DNA of 64,000 nucleotides from the NCBI GenBank assembly GCA_037969585.1, contig JBBKXR010000191.1, forward strand, positions 14,639 to 78,638. Direction: 5' to 3'. This DNA is from JBBKXR01 sp037969585 (GTDB lineage: Bacteria; Verrucomicrobiota; Verrucomicrobiia; Verrucomicrobiales; DEV007). The position numbers and the translations under genes were made by a program. Each line of letters starts with the position of its first letter. Positions within the stretch are counted from its first letter, which is position 1. A model generated the notes under the pieces. It worked only from the letters and a program-made list of their open reading frames with translations, was not told the DNA's origin and did no database searches. Shown here in pieces: positions 1-9,686 of the stretch.

Positions 1-2127
1 ATGTTCCGCGAAGTCACCGATACCTCCGTCAGCCGATTCACGTAGCCGACTCGCCCACCAATCGAAGGCTTCGCCAAAGCCGTGGTCATGAATCGTTTTG
101 AGAATCTTCGGCGCAACGGTTTGCCGAAACGCCAACAGCTCCTCGTGCGACAATGAGGTCAGCGGCGGCGTCATTTTTACATGCGCCCAACTGCGCGTGT
201 CGCCGGGATGCGCGGCCCACTGCAACAGAGCCGAGAACGAAGTACCCACTGGATGGTCAACACCGACCGCCATGCGCCCCTCGACCATGACTGGAATATC
301 GCTGTGCTGGCGAACGTAGTCGGCCAACTCGTGGGCGACTTTTCCTTTGCGCACCAGCACGGCACATTGCAGCCGATTTTCCACCGGCCGCAATTCTTCG
401 AGAATGCCCAGCACGGTCTTCCAGCGCAACTCGCCTGGCAGCGTCCGCCCCGCATCGATCGGCTTCTTAACGGTTACCCAGCGAGCGTAGCCAACGCGAT
501 CAGGCTTGTTCGATTCATGATCGCGCCAAGTCGTCGACCAACGGTCATCGATGACCGCGCGGTGATCCTCACCTACCAGTTCTGCCAACGCGGGTCCGTC
601 ACCGAAAATACGATTGACCATGTTGAGAATGACCGGCCCCGAGCGCCACGAGTTATCGAGCTTTTTGACTTCGATTCGCCGTCCCTCCGGCAGCTCCGCA
701 TAGCGGTGCCGAACCTCATCAAAAAGGCGCGAGTCACCGCCGCGCCAACCGAAAATCGCCTGCTTAACATCGCCGACGTAGTAAAAGCTTCGTTCACCGG
801 AATCGTCGAACATCACTTCATCGATCAGGTTGCGCAGCACCTGCCACTGACGCCGACTGGTGTCCTGAAATTCATCGATCAACCAATGGTGAAACTGCGC
901 GTCGAGCCGGTAGTCGACCAAAAGGCGATGCGCCTCGCGATCCTCATCAGCCGTACCCGCATCGGCATCCATCGACAGCAGGAAATGCCCTCCGGCTTCG
1001 TCCTTCCCCGGCGTCTCCCGAACCGGCGCCACCCCGGCCAGAACTGCCAGCACGTCGTCAAAACCGAGCCGCCCCATGCGCCGCACCTGCCGATCGTAAC
1101 CGGCTTCGTAACGACTGACGATGTCCCGGACGCCTCGTGTCTGGCGCAGCTTGGCGATCATCTCGCACCACAGAATCCAATGCCCCGACATCAGCAGGGC
1201 ATCACGAAATGCGCCACCGACTTCGACGGTCGATTTACCGTGAAAAGCGAGTTCTGATACCGTGCCCTTTTGGATGCCATTCAGCATGGCGAGCAGGTTC
1301 AGCAAAAATTTCGGCAGCGTCGCGGGAATGAACCCGATCCCGATCTGGTCTACAGTTTTCACCAGTGAACGCACCGCATTGGCAAGCGCCTTTCTCGGCT
1401 TAGCCTCCGCCTCAAAATCATCCGCTGCCGAGCTGAGCGCCCTCATTGCTGCATCGACATCCTTGCGCTCAGGCTCGGCCAACCACCACTCTCCCTCCGG
1501 CCAAATACGCGATGGGTCGCCCCATACTTCGGTCGTTGGCGAACCGAGAAAACGTGCGTGAAAATTTCCGACGTAATCCTCGAGCGAGGTCAGCACATTT
1601 TTCTCTTCGCTACCGAAAGTCGCCAGCCGAAACGCATCGAGAAATGCCTCGCTCGCTGCCGAATCCGAAACGCCGAGCACACCATCGAGCACTTCACGCT
1701 GCGCCGCCTTTGACGCAACCTCGTCGAGGACCTCATAGTCCGCCGTGACGCCGAACTCCGCAGGGAAAGCCCGCAACACTCGCGCGTAAAAACCATCGAG
1801 CGTTCCCAGCGACAACTGATGCAGATTGTCGGCAAGCAAGCGCAACAGCTGCAGCGCCCGCTTGCGGGTCAGCGTCGGCACGTCAAACTCGACCGCTGCA
1901 GCGCTCGCCTTAGCTTCACTCTGCGCCGCCTCCGCCAGAGCACCGAGAATTCGGTCAAAAAACTCGCCCGCCGCCTTGCGAGTGAACGTCAAGGCAACGA
2001 TCGACTGTGGCTTTTCGAAAGTATCCAGAAGCCGTAGGTAACGACCAACCAGATCGTGTGTTTTCCCCGACCCGGCCGAAGCCTGGATCATCAGATTTTC
2101 GAATGGGTTAGCACCTGCGTCGCTCAT
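1..2127 (-). CDS. AddA-like UvrD-family helicase/exonuclease subunit (partial, C-terminus beyond window)
   Basis: The minus-strand frame stays open from an ATG at 2127 to the left edge, giving at least 709 residues. Superfamily 1 helicase motifs are visible: motif I ASAGSGKT at about residues 16-23, the early AxxFT-type motif (VALTFTRKAA), Walker B DEFQDTS near residue 418 and GWRGGD near residue 456. This is the pattern of the helicase subunit of AddAB/RexAB-type double-strand-break resection enzymes. The start overlaps the stop of the upstream nuclease gene by ATGA, implying translational coupling and one complex. The C-terminal half, where AddA carries its own nuclease domain, is not in the window, so AddA versus a nuclease-less UvrD-like subunit cannot be settled. 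The 358-codon plus-strand frame at 181-1257 is a shadow of this gene. Confidence 0.88.
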   Translation of the reverse strand, partial: MSDAGANPFENLMIQASAGSGKTHDLVGRYLRLLDTFEKPQSIVALTFTRKAAGEFFDRILGALAEAAQSEAKASAAAVEFDVPTLTRKRALQLLRLLADNLHQLSLGTLDGFYARVLRAFPAEFGVTADYEVLDEVASKAAQREVLDGVLGVSDSAASEAFLDAFRLATFGSEEKNVLTSLEDYVGNFHARFLGSPTTEVWGDPSRIWPEGEWWLAEPERKDVDAAMRALSSAADDFEAEAKPRKALANAVRSLVKTVDQIGIGFIPATLPKFLLNLLAMLNGIQKGTVSELAFHGKSTVEVGGAFRDALLMSGHWILWCEMIAKLRQTRGVRDIVSRYEAGYDRQVRRMGRLGFDDVLAVLAGVAPVRETPGKDEAGGHFLLSMDADAGTADEDREAHRLLVDYRLDAQFHHWLIDEFQDTSRRQWQVLRNLIDEVMFDDSGERSFYYVGDVKQAIFGWRGGDSRLFDEVRHRYAELPEGRRIEVKKLDNSWRSGPVILNMVNRIFGDGPALAELVGEDHRAVIDDRWSTTWRDHESNKPDRVGYARWVTVKKPIDAGRTLPGELRWKTVLGILEELRPVENRLQCAVLVRKGKVAHELADYVRQHSDIPVMVEGRMAVGVDHPVGTSFSALLQWAAHPGDTRSWAHVKMTPPLTSLSHEELLAFRQTVAPKILKTIHDHGFGEAFDWWASRLRESADGGIGDFAEH

Positions 2128-5072
2128 GCCGATTGCCCTCCTTCGATAAACTGCGCATCGATCGTCTTGTCGGCCATTCCCAAATGCAGCCCATCGTAAT
2201 TGTCCCAGTCCCCCTTCGGCTCCAGCGGCCAGAAACGCCCCGCCTGAACGTCGGCGATGATCCCTTCCGCGCACCGCCGCGCCGCGTCGAGCATGCCGTC
2301 ATCGAGATCGAGCGTCATGACTCCCGTCTCGCCCATCGATTTAGGTAATGCGAAATAGCCCGCCTGAATGTTACTCCCGTAAACCGACTCAAGAGCCAGA
2401 CAGTAGAGCGGCAACTGCAAGTCCTTCCAGCGCTTAGGCTTAGGCTTATCCTCCGTGCCCATTTCAAAGCGCGCGTAATCCCGAAGATCCGAGTAATCGA
2501 CGCCGGTCACAATGCCGACGTAGTGCGCCTCCTGGGGCTTTTTCGCCTTGTCTGAAGTCTTGTAGTCCAATACCCGCGTCACGCCATCACGTTGTTCTAT
2601 ACGATCAATGCGGCCACTCACCCTGACGCCACCGAATACCAGCGGCGGCGAATCTTTCAAATCAAGTTCGGCGCCGATGATGGTCCATCCCGCCTGGCGT
2701 TCCAGCGCCTGAACTCGAGCCGCCGCCTGCAGCCGCTGCTGCGCCGCACGCAACTGAACCCGCACTGCCAACGGCGGCGAGGCACCGAAAACACGTCGCG
2801 AGTGTCGCTCAGCCTCGTCCATGAAATACCTCTCGATCGCCTCGGCATCTTCGAGATCACGAGCCTCATCATCCAGGCCGAACACCTCCAACACATGATG
2901 GCAAAAATTACCGAACTCCATCGCGTCGAGTTCGCCACGCGCCGGCTCGACCGTTTTAGTACGCAGCACTTTCTCCATGTAAAAGTGAAACGGCGAATCC
3001 AGATAGGCGCGAAACGCCGTCACCGACAGCTTCTCGATCACCGGTAGCTCGTCCGCATCACCCACAACTGGGGCATTCGGCAACAAACGAAAGCCTGCAT
3101 CCCACGAAGCGCTGGTTCCGCCACTCTCGATCTCACGGAACAAATGCCCGACCCGCGCCGGCAATTCCTCATCCGCACAGCGCAGCAACAAACGTGAAGG
3201 TCGCATCGGATCACCAGTCGCCGAACGGCGAACCAATAACAGATCGACTCGCCCACCGTCGCGTCGGCTTTGCAGCAGCGCCGTCAACTGATAGGCATCG
3301 CGCGCAAACCGCTCGGCATTGCCCTTCAGCCCGAGCACATCGAGCGAGCGCAGACTTTGCGGCAAAAACGGATGACCGACCACCGCTTCCGGAACTACTC
3401 CGTCATTTAATCCCGCGACCACGAGATGCGGCGCGTCCTCCCATAACAGTTCCAACCAACCTTGCAACTCCAGTGCCGCTGCCGGTCGTTCCGCACTCAG
3501 CCGTGTCTTCGCCAGCAATGAAACCGCCAAGGTCAGTTGCTCGGCGTGATTCAGAGCGATTCCAACCTTTGCGGAAACCGCGGCCGACAGCTCCGCGAGG
3601 TAATTCAGCAAAAGTGGACCCGCCGTCTCGATGACTTTTTCGGGCCAGAGCTCATCCGTTTTATTTGAATCAGGCTTACGGCAGATCAAAATTTCACGCA
3701 ACACCTCCGGCAGCGTATCCTTGAGTTCATTCGTCGACAACCGACGTCGCAGCATCAGTAACTCATCCAGAGCCGAGGCAGCCATCCGACATCGCGCTGC
3801 CTCGCGTTCACTCGGTCGCTCACGCCGCTCGGCGTAGTCCGCATCGCTGCGTAAAAAAATCGCCAGTCGCTCACAATCGTCGACCAAATGCCCCGCGCAA
3901 CCGTCATCGATCGCACGCAAACCGTCCGCTTGTCGCCAACCCTTGATCTTCACCTTCAGCCAGGCATCGATCTCCGGGGTGCGCAGCAGAACCGCCGCTG
4001 CAGTCGGCTTTGCCCGTGAGCAAAAGTCCCGCAGCGCTTCCAAAAAATAAACGATCCCCTCTGTTCGCAGGGCCCTCCCCTCCGGCGCAAACCCCGGGAT
4101 GTCATGATCGCGCAAAGCTCGCTCCATCAACGACGCTTGCGCACTGTCGAGCACGCCAACTGCCAAAGTCTCTTCACGCGCCGAACAAGCTTCAACGGTT
4201 GCCACGACCACTTCATCCTGCTGATCCGGATTCGCCAACACGCGCACCGCCAATGCAAAATCATCGATCTCAATCGGCGCCTGATCACCACTCCAGAAAT
4301 CCGCTAAGGGCTGCCCCCACTCATCGAACGCCTCCGCCATCGACTCCGGCGCGTACACTGCCACCGTTACCGGAATCGTCTTCACGATCCGTTCGAGAAA
4401 AATCCGCGCCAACGGAAAGGGATCGGACGTGCCAACCATGACGATTTTCTTCGTTTCCGGTGGCAAACCTGCCCGCTCAGCCGCCGTTCGCCGTGCTGCC
4501 ACCGGATCGCAGCGTCCCAGCTTTCGCAAAATCTCCTGATACTCCGATTCGATTTTCCCTAGATCCTGCCAACGCTCATTCTCTTCGTGATCCGCTGGCA
4601 AACGCCGCGCCACGTCCGCCATGAGCAGCCCCGCCTCCCCGAGAATCGAACGCACCTCGATCAAGTCTCGAGCCATGCCCTGCGCCCAGGCAAAATCCCG
4701 CAGCGTCGGTTCGATCGGAAACAAATGCGGATAGCGCCGCGCTTTAAAACTCCGCAGAACCGAGATCCACGCCGCCAATACCTCTGCCGTTCCCGCCAGC
4801 GGTCGTCCCATCAATCCCGCACCATCCTCCGGTCGCACCAGCAGAGTCGGCGGTCCACACAGTGGAGGGATCACGGCCGTACCGCGCTCATCAGCCAGAT
4901 TGGCGAGCATTTCCCTGAGCCGGCGGGCAGCATTGCGGGTAGGCACGATCGCCAGGGTGTCACTAAGGTCGAGCAACTTGCCCTCCCCCGCGTCCGCTAT
5001 CAAAAGTTCAGCCGCCTGCTCCAGCAGCGGGCGATTCCAATCGAGAAAAATGCGTTGCAGACCTTTTGACAT
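2124..5072 (-). CDS. AddB-like PD-(D/E)XK nuclease family protein
   Basis: A 982-residue protein starting at MSKGLQRIF. The frame extends upstream to 5141, but that extension is basic, non-conserved in appearance and would overlap the divergent gene region. The N-terminal part is helicase-like but lacks a Walker A (for example DTLAIVPTRNAARRL). The C-terminal part carries a RecB-type nuclease core: a GNFCHHVLE-type helix, then RIDRIEQRDG and VLDYKTSDK near residues 825-840, with the D and K catalytic positions present. This matches AddB/RexB-type subunits, which act with AddA to resect DNA ends. I do not see the clustered cysteines that bind an iron-sulfur cluster in Bacillus AddB. It is the first gene of the pair and overlaps the downstream helicase by ATGA. 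Confidence 0.87.
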   Translation of the reverse strand: MSKGLQRIFLDWNRPLLEQAAELLIADAGEGKLLDLSDTLAIVPTRNAARRLREMLANLADERGTAVIPPLCGPPTLLVRPEDGAGLMGRPLAGTAEVLAAWISVLRSFKARRYPHLFPIEPTLRDFAWAQGMARDLIEVRSILGEAGLLMADVARRLPADHEENERWQDLGKIESEYQEILRKLGRCDPVAARRTAAERAGLPPETKKIVMVGTSDPFPLARIFLERIVKTIPVTVAVYAPESMAEAFDEWGQPLADFWSGDQAPIEIDDFALAVRVLANPDQQDEVVVATVEACSAREETLAVGVLDSAQASLMERALRDHDIPGFAPEGRALRTEGIVYFLEALRDFCSRAKPTAAAVLLRTPEIDAWLKVKIKGWRQADGLRAIDDGCAGHLVDDCERLAIFLRSDADYAERRERPSEREAARCRMAASALDELLMLRRRLSTNELKDTLPEVLREILICRKPDSNKTDELWPEKVIETAGPLLLNYLAELSAAVSAKVGIALNHAEQLTLAVSLLAKTRLSAERPAAALELQGWLELLWEDAPHLVVAGLNDGVVPEAVVGHPFLPQSLRSLDVLGLKGNAERFARDAYQLTALLQSRRDGGRVDLLLVRRSATGDPMRPSRLLLRCADEELPARVGHLFREIESGGTSASWDAGFRLLPNAPVVGDADELPVIEKLSVTAFRAYLDSPFHFYMEKVLRTKTVEPARGELDAMEFGNFCHHVLEVFGLDDEARDLEDAEAIERYFMDEAERHSRRVFGASPPLAVRVQLRAAQQRLQAAARVQALERQAGWTIIGAELDLKDSPPLVFGGVRVSGRIDRIEQRDGVTRVLDYKTSDKAKKPQEAHYVGIVTGVDYSDLRDYARFEMGTEDKPKPKRWKDLQLPLYCLALESVYGSNIQAGYFALPKSMGETGVMTLDLDDGMLDAARRCAEGIIADVQAGRFWPLEPKGDWDNYDGLHLGMADKTIDAQFIEGGQSA

Positions 5073-5151
5073 AATGAACGCAATCCTGATAATCGCATTC
5101 CCACCGCCGGGCAACCTTCGCCGTCGGACAATCCACCGCAAACGTCTATTT

Positions 5152-5406
5152 ATGGCTCAACGCCGACTCACCATCCTCCTGATCACCATCTTCAGTCTAG
5201 CTCTGCTGATGGGCCCCGGTCCGGGCAATCTACTGATCAATCCCGAACCCGGCGACCCTGACGCCCGGCGGTTCATTTTCGGCATGCCCATCGTCTACGC
5301 TTGGGCATTGCTCTGGTTCGGCGTGCAAGCCGCCTGTGTCGTCGTCGCCTATTTTTTACTCTGGCGCGAAACACCGAAGTCTGAATCCGGGGAGGAAGCA
5401 TCATGA
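5152..5406 (+). CDS. DUF3311-like small membrane protein, symporter companion
   Basis: An 84-residue protein from ATG 5152. It has two hydrophobic segments (about residues 7-22 and 43-69) separated by a short loop, with the pattern FGMPIVYAWALLWF typical of DUF3311 proteins. These small proteins are regularly encoded just before sodium:solute symporters, and here the stop overlaps the symporter ATG (ATGA at 5403). A role as accessory or small subunit of the transporter is inferred from context only. The frame is open further upstream (from 4900), but that part overlaps the opposite-strand nuclease gene and has no membrane-protein character. Confidence 0.75.
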   Translation: MAQRRLTILLITIFSLALLMGPGPGNLLINPEPGDPDARRFIFGMPIVYAWALLWFGVQAACVVVAYFLLWRETPKSESGEEAS

Positions 5407-7064
5407 GCAATCTACTTCCGATTCTGTCCCAAGCCGCCAACACCGATACTGACGACGCCCAACTCGCCAGCATCGGAGCCATTGTGCTCAGCGTCTACAT
5501 GGTGATCCTCCTCACCCTCGGCGTCGTCGGCTGGATCCGCTCCAAGGGCACCGAGGAAGACTTCTACCTCGCCGGTCGAGGCCAGGGATTTCTGGTCACC
5601 ACGATGACCATCATGGCGACCTTTTTCTCCAGTGCCGCCATCCTCGGTATCCCTGGAAATGTCTACAAAGAAGGCGTCGCCTTCACCCTGTTCGCACTCA
5701 ACGTGCCAGTCATTGGTGTCTGCGTCTATCTGCTCGGTTCGCGCATTCGACGCATCGGCCAGAAGCGGAGCTACGTCACTCAGGGCGACATGATCGCCGA
5801 CTACTACGGCGACACCATTGGCATTCGATTGCTGGTCGCCGTCATCGGTTTTCTCTACGTGTTGCCCTACGTCATTATGCAGATCAAAGCTGGCGGCCTG
5901 CTCGCTCAGGGCATGTTCCCCAACTCAGAAAATGCCTTTCGTAACGGCGCCAGCGCACTTTCCGCCGTTACCATCATTTACGTATTAATCGGCGGTATGC
6001 GCTCAGTAGCATGGACCGACGTCCTGCAAGGCCTGCTTTTGATCTGCGGGATCTTGATAGCTGTGGCCGCCACAGCCTGGTCGCTCGGCGGCATTGGCGG
6101 AATGTTTGAAAAGATCCGCGAACTGCCGCCCGAAGCTCTCTCCTTACCCGGCCCGTCAGGCAACTACCTGCCCTGGGTCCTGGTAACCATCTGCATTTTT
6201 GCGTCGATTGGATCACTGGTGCAGCCCGGCCAATGGATTCGCTTGTACGCCGCCAAAGACGACCGCACACTGAAGCGCGCCTCGTTGGTATTTGCCATCG
6301 TTCTACCCGCCTGCTTCCTGCTCGGCATCATGCTCGTCGCGCTAAGTGGGCGCGCCCTGTTCCCGCCGGAAATGATCGATGGAAAAATGGTCGCCCACGC
6401 CGCCGTCGGCGAATTTGATCAGATCGTCATCGTCATGATCAAAGAACAACTACCCGCCATGTTCAGCGCACTCGGCATGAGCGGTCTCGGCCTGTTCTTT
6501 GTCGCACTGATCATGGTCGCCGTGCTCGCCGCATCGATGAGCACCGCCGACAGCAACCTGCACGCCCTTTCCGCCGTGATGACTCGCGATGTCTACGACC
6601 GCTTTCTTCGCCCGAAAAGTTCGCAACGCGAGCGTGCTTGGTTCGGTCGTGCCGTCATCGTCGCCGTCGCGCTTCTGGCTTTGTGGCTGGTCAATACCGG
6701 GCACAACAACGAGGACTTCAAACCACTGAAAATGATCGCTGATCTGATGTTCGCCGCTATCGGCTTTTCCACCCAACTGCTGCCGATCACGCTCGACATG
6801 CTGTACATCCGCCGCGGCACCCACACCGGAGCTGTCACCGGCATGATCGTCGGCATTCTGGTGATCTTTCTGTTCACACCGTTTCCCGATCTCATCCTTG
6901 GCAACAGCACGATCAGCGACGCTGTCAGCCCGCTGAAGCAGATGTTCTTTATCGGCTTCACTGGATTTGCCGCCAATTGCATCGTATTCGCCATCGTCAG
7001 CAGCTTCACCAAAAAGCTAGACTCCAGCCACCGCGCAGCCTTCGCCCGTGACATGGAGCCCTAG
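5403..7064 (+). CDS. Sodium:solute symporter (SSS) family protein
   Basis: 553 residues with about 13 hydrophobic segments. Family hallmarks include the N-terminal FYLAGRGQGFLVTTMTIMAT stretch, GGMRSVAWTDVLQG in the middle and the ADSNLHALS stretch near residue 383. SSS proteins import organic solutes such as sugars, amino acids, carboxylates or choline with sodium. The substrate cannot be read from the sequence. The gene is coupled to the DUF3311-like gene (4-bp overlap) and followed after 39 bp by an enolase-superfamily gene, so uptake of an acid-sugar or related compound that the enolase-superfamily enzyme then processes is a reasonable inference. Confidence 0.93.
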   Translation: MSNLLPILSQAANTDTDDAQLASIGAIVLSVYMVILLTLGVVGWIRSKGTEEDFYLAGRGQGFLVTTMTIMATFFSSAAILGIPGNVYKEGVAFTLFALNVPVIGVCVYLLGSRIRRIGQKRSYVTQGDMIADYYGDTIGIRLLVAVIGFLYVLPYVIMQIKAGGLLAQGMFPNSENAFRNGASALSAVTIIYVLIGGMRSVAWTDVLQGLLLICGILIAVAATAWSLGGIGGMFEKIRELPPEALSLPGPSGNYLPWVLVTICIFASIGSLVQPGQWIRLYAAKDDRTLKRASLVFAIVLPACFLLGIMLVALSGRALFPPEMIDGKMVAHAAVGEFDQIVIVMIKEQLPAMFSALGMSGLGLFFVALIMVAVLAASMSTADSNLHALSAVMTRDVYDRFLRPKSSQRERAWFGRAVIVAVALLALWLVNTGHNNEDFKPLKMIADLMFAAIGFSTQLLPITLDMLYIRRGTHTGAVTGMIVGILVIFLFTPFPDLILGNSTISDAVSPLKQMFFIGFTGFAANCIVFAIVSSFTKKLDSSHRAAFARDMEP

Positions 7065-7103
7065 AAAATTCAGCCTTAATCCTTCCTCTTTAAGCCTTAG
7101 AAA

Positions 7104-8573
7104 ATGCCCAAAACCGTACGCCTTCTCGACGTCGATTGTCACGTCCTCCCCACTCGCACGCGCTTTCCGTTTCGCTACGGCATCGCAGCGATGACCTCCG
7201 CGCCGCATCTTTTCCTCAGGGCGAAGTTTGAGATCAATGGCCATGAGTCCGTCGGCATCGCTTCCGAAGGCCTGCCGCCCAAGTGGTTCACCAAGACCCC
7301 CAATACCACCTTCGAGCAGGATCTCCCAGACATGCTCGCGACTATAAGGCACGCGATCGCAGCCGCGATCGATGTTGGAGAATCTGCGCATTTCTTCGAC
7401 TGGTGGCAGGCTACCTACGCCGCTCAGGCCAGTTGGGCAAAAGGTCGCTCGATTCCGCCGCTGCTCGCTAACCTCGGCACTTCACTGATCGAACGCGCAG
7501 GGCTCGATGCTCTATGTCGCTCCCTAAACACCCCGCTGCGCATCGCGCTGGCCGAACACCAACTCGGCCTTCATCTCGACGCCATTCACGAAGGCCTCGA
7601 AGCGACATTCCTGCCGCCACCATCGATCGAAACCACCGTCTTCGCCCGCCACACCGTCGGTCTGGCCGATCCACTCACCGATGCCGATATCCCCGACGAA
7701 GACCGGGCTGACGATGGCCTGCCACAGTCCCTGGAAGCCTGCATTGGCGCCTATGGGCTGCGCTATTTCAAAATCAAAATCTGCGGTCAACTCGACACCG
7801 ATCTGGCGCGGCTGATCTGCCTCAGCGAAATTCTCAGCAGCCATTGCCCCGACTATCGCTACACGCTCGACGGCAACGAGCAGTACAAAACACTCAGTGA
7901 ATTCCGTGAACATTGGCAGGCTTTTCACGACGAACCCAAACTGGCAAGCTTTCTGTCCGACCAGCATCTGATTTTCGTTGAACAACCGGTCCACCGCGAC
8001 CGTGCGCTCGACGATAGCATCGCCGCCGACTTCGAAAACTGGCCGGATGCCCCACCGCTGATCATTGATGAATCGGACGCGGAGATCAGCAGCGCGACAC
8101 GGGCCCTCGAACTTGGCTACTCGGGCACCAGCCACAAGAACTGCAAAGGCGTCATCAAAGGCATCGCCAATGCGGCGTTGTTAGCGAATCGACGCAGCGC
8201 CAATCCGCAACGGCCCGCCATCCTGTCCGGTGAAGATCTCGCCAACCTCGGTCCCGTGGCCTTGCAGCAGGATCTTGCTGTCATGCAGTTACTGGGGATC
8301 AAACACGTCGAGCGCAACGGCCATCACTACTTCCCGGGTCTGAGCGCTTACCCGGACGAAGTTCAGGTCGCCGCGCTCGAACACCACGACGACCTGTATC
8401 GATCGCACCAAAATAAATTTCCAACTCTCGACCTTCGCGACGGACGCATCGATGTCGGCTCCGTGACTCACGCACCGTTTGGTACGGCATTTCGGATCGA
8501 TGAAATCGCTACCGATTGGGGCTGGACAAACTTTGCTGAACTGACGGTCGAAGACTTGATCATCGACGATTAA
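7104..8573 (+). CDS. Enolase-superfamily (mandelate racemase-like) enzyme
   Basis: 489 residues. The barrel carries the expected metal ligands: Asp256 (TLDGNEQY), Glu293 (FVEQP) and Asp322 (IIDESD). The general bases Lys223 and Lys225 sit in the KxK motif (FKIKI), and Lys345 (SHKNCK) is on the opposite face. Enolase-superfamily enzymes abstract the alpha proton of a carboxylate to give dehydration, racemisation or cycloisomerisation. The KxK plus opposite Lys pattern resembles the muconate-lactonising and dipeptide-epimerase side of the superfamily, but the protein is longer than those (about 370 residues) and the substrate is unknown. Its position behind a symporter suggests catabolic use of an imported acid. 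Confidence 0.85.
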   Translation: MPKTVRLLDVDCHVLPTRTRFPFRYGIAAMTSAPHLFLRAKFEINGHESVGIASEGLPPKWFTKTPNTTFEQDLPDMLATIRHAIAAAIDVGESAHFFDWWQATYAAQASWAKGRSIPPLLANLGTSLIERAGLDALCRSLNTPLRIALAEHQLGLHLDAIHEGLEATFLPPPSIETTVFARHTVGLADPLTDADIPDEDRADDGLPQSLEACIGAYGLRYFKIKICGQLDTDLARLICLSEILSSHCPDYRYTLDGNEQYKTLSEFREHWQAFHDEPKLASFLSDQHLIFVEQPVHRDRALDDSIAADFENWPDAPPLIIDESDAEISSATRALELGYSGTSHKNCKGVIKGIANAALLANRRSANPQRPAILSGEDLANLGPVALQQDLAVMQLLGIKHVERNGHHYFPGLSAYPDEVQVAALEHHDDLYRSHQNKFPTLDLRDGRIDVGSVTHAPFGTAFRIDEIATDWGWTNFAELTVEDLIIDD

Positions 8574-8621
8574 AGTTTGTACTTTGCAACACTCGAAAAT
8601 CGCGTAATGCTCGCCAACGTC

Positions 8622-8954
8622 ATGGACAGCTATCAACTTTCAGGCCGCATTAAGACGGTCATGGATCAAGTCACCTTCCCTTCGGGTTTCACCAAACGCG
8701 AATTTGTCGTCACCACCGAAGACAAATTTCCGCAAGATATCAAACTCGAGTTGATCAAGGACAAGTGCGCACTGGTCGACGGATATGCCTCCGGCGAAGA
8801 AGTCACCGTCAGCTTCAATATCCGCGGCAATGAGAACAACGGCCGCTACTACGTCAATCTTCAAGCATGGAAAATCGACAAGGGTATCGTCGCTTCTTCC
8901 GGCGGAGGTGGAGCACAAGACGATGGCCCGCCACCCGAGTTCGGGCAGCTTTGA
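8622..8954 (+). CDS. DUF3127 family protein
   Basis: A short protein with the DUF3127 pattern: SGRIKTVMDQVTFPSGFTKR, then REFVVTT, DKFPQDIKLEL and VTVSFNIRGNENNGRYYVNL, ending in a Gly/Pro-rich acidic tail (GGGGAQDDGPPPEF). The layout resembles an OB-fold with a disordered acidic tail like single-strand DNA-binding proteins, but no function is established. The frame opens at a TTG at 8577 with ATGs at 8607 and 8622. I chose 8622 because family members begin directly before the SGRIK strand. No clear ribosome binding site marks any of the three. It lies 48 bp after the enolase-superfamily gene on the same strand. Confidence 0.8.
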   Translation: MDSYQLSGRIKTVMDQVTFPSGFTKREFVVTTEDKFPQDIKLELIKDKCALVDGYASGEEVTVSFNIRGNENNGRYYVNLQAWKIDKGIVASSGGGGAQDDGPPPEFGQL

Positions 8955-8990
8955 GAACGGGGTCGTGAAGTCTTCGCGACGTCATGCCAC

Positions 8991-9116
8991 GATTGTAGGG
9001 CTGGCGCTCCACCTGCCTCGGTGCGATTGCGGAGCGGACTTCGAGTAAACTTTCAGCGAGGCAAGCGTCGCTCGCTTCGAGTGGCAAGCGGAGCGCTTAC
9101 CCCACAAATCGCTCGA
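8991..9116. repeat. Dispersed MITE-like palindromic repeat, copy A
   Basis: Shares its left end (ATTGTAGGGCTGGCGCTCC) and right end (TGGCAAGCGGAGCGCTT) with the element at 20799-20934. The two ends are imperfect inverted repeats of each other, roughly 27 bp long, and each end also contains a short hairpin around GCGCTCCGC or its complement. The copy sits between the convergent DUF3127 and cyclic-nucleotide-binding genes and carries no coding potential. Confidence 0.75.
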
Positions 9117-9123
9117 ACCGGCA

Positions 9124-9636
9124 CTAAGCAGTTTCGGCGAGCGATGCCTTCAATTCACGCAGTTCCTTGTCAACTTGGGCTAAGTGTTCCGACGTCGCCT
9201 TGAGACGCTTTGCCGTCAGCTTGGCGATAAATTCATAGAGCGCCGCGTAGAAACTCGGGTTGTCTTCTTTCGGCTTCTGGAACTCCAGAAATTTCTGATC
9301 GACGGCTAGACAGAATGTCTTCGACTTCGATACAACAGAAGCGGATCGAGTTTCGTCCTGCAAAGCGGCAAGTTCTCCGAAGATATCGCCGACGTTGGTG
9401 ATGCTCGCCACGACGTCGTCATCAACCACCACGTCGATCTCGCCCGCGAGTAAAATGAAAATACGCGACGCTTCCTCGCCCTCGGCGATGATAACATCCC
9501 CCGGGTCACATTCTAGAAACGCACTGGAGTGCAGTACGTCATTCAGATGCTCTTCAGTGAACGATTCCAGAAATGGAACCTGTCGAAGCGTGTCAGGGAC
9601 ATGGCCCTCGTCGTGGATATAAGCGAATTCTTTCAC
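9124..9636 (-). CDS. Cyclic nucleotide-binding (CNMP/CRP-fold) domain protein
   Basis: 170 residues from a GTG start at 9636. The beta-roll pattern of CRP-type nucleotide-binding domains fills residues 18-115: LRQVPFLESFTEEHLNDVL, PGDVIIAEGEEASRIFILLAGEIDV written as a gapped pattern, then GDIFGELAAL, which is the phosphate-binding cassette. The cassette Arg appears as DETRSASV. The C-terminus is a helical, charged coil-like tail (about residues 135-170) instead of a DNA-binding HTH, so this is not a CRP transcription factor. It probably senses a cyclic nucleotide or acts as a structural module. It is the last gene of the minus-strand run, 50 bp after the membrane protein gene. Confidence 0.85.
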   Translation of the reverse strand: MKEFAYIHDEGHVPDTLRQVPFLESFTEEHLNDVLHSSAFLECDPGDVIIAEGEEASRIFILLAGEIDVVVDDDVVASITNVGDIFGELAALQDETRSASVVSKSKTFCLAVDQKFLEFQKPKEDNPSFYAALYEFIAKLTAKRLKATSEHLAQVDKELRELKASLAETA

Positions 9637-9686
9637 AATCGGGCGAATTTATAGCAAATTTGACGAAACAGGTGAAGCGCCAAGTT

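Noticed and set aside
181..1257. Plus-strand frame of 358 codons
   Set aside because: It is the shadow of the AddA-like gene on the minus strand, whose translation carries clear helicase motifs throughout this stretch.
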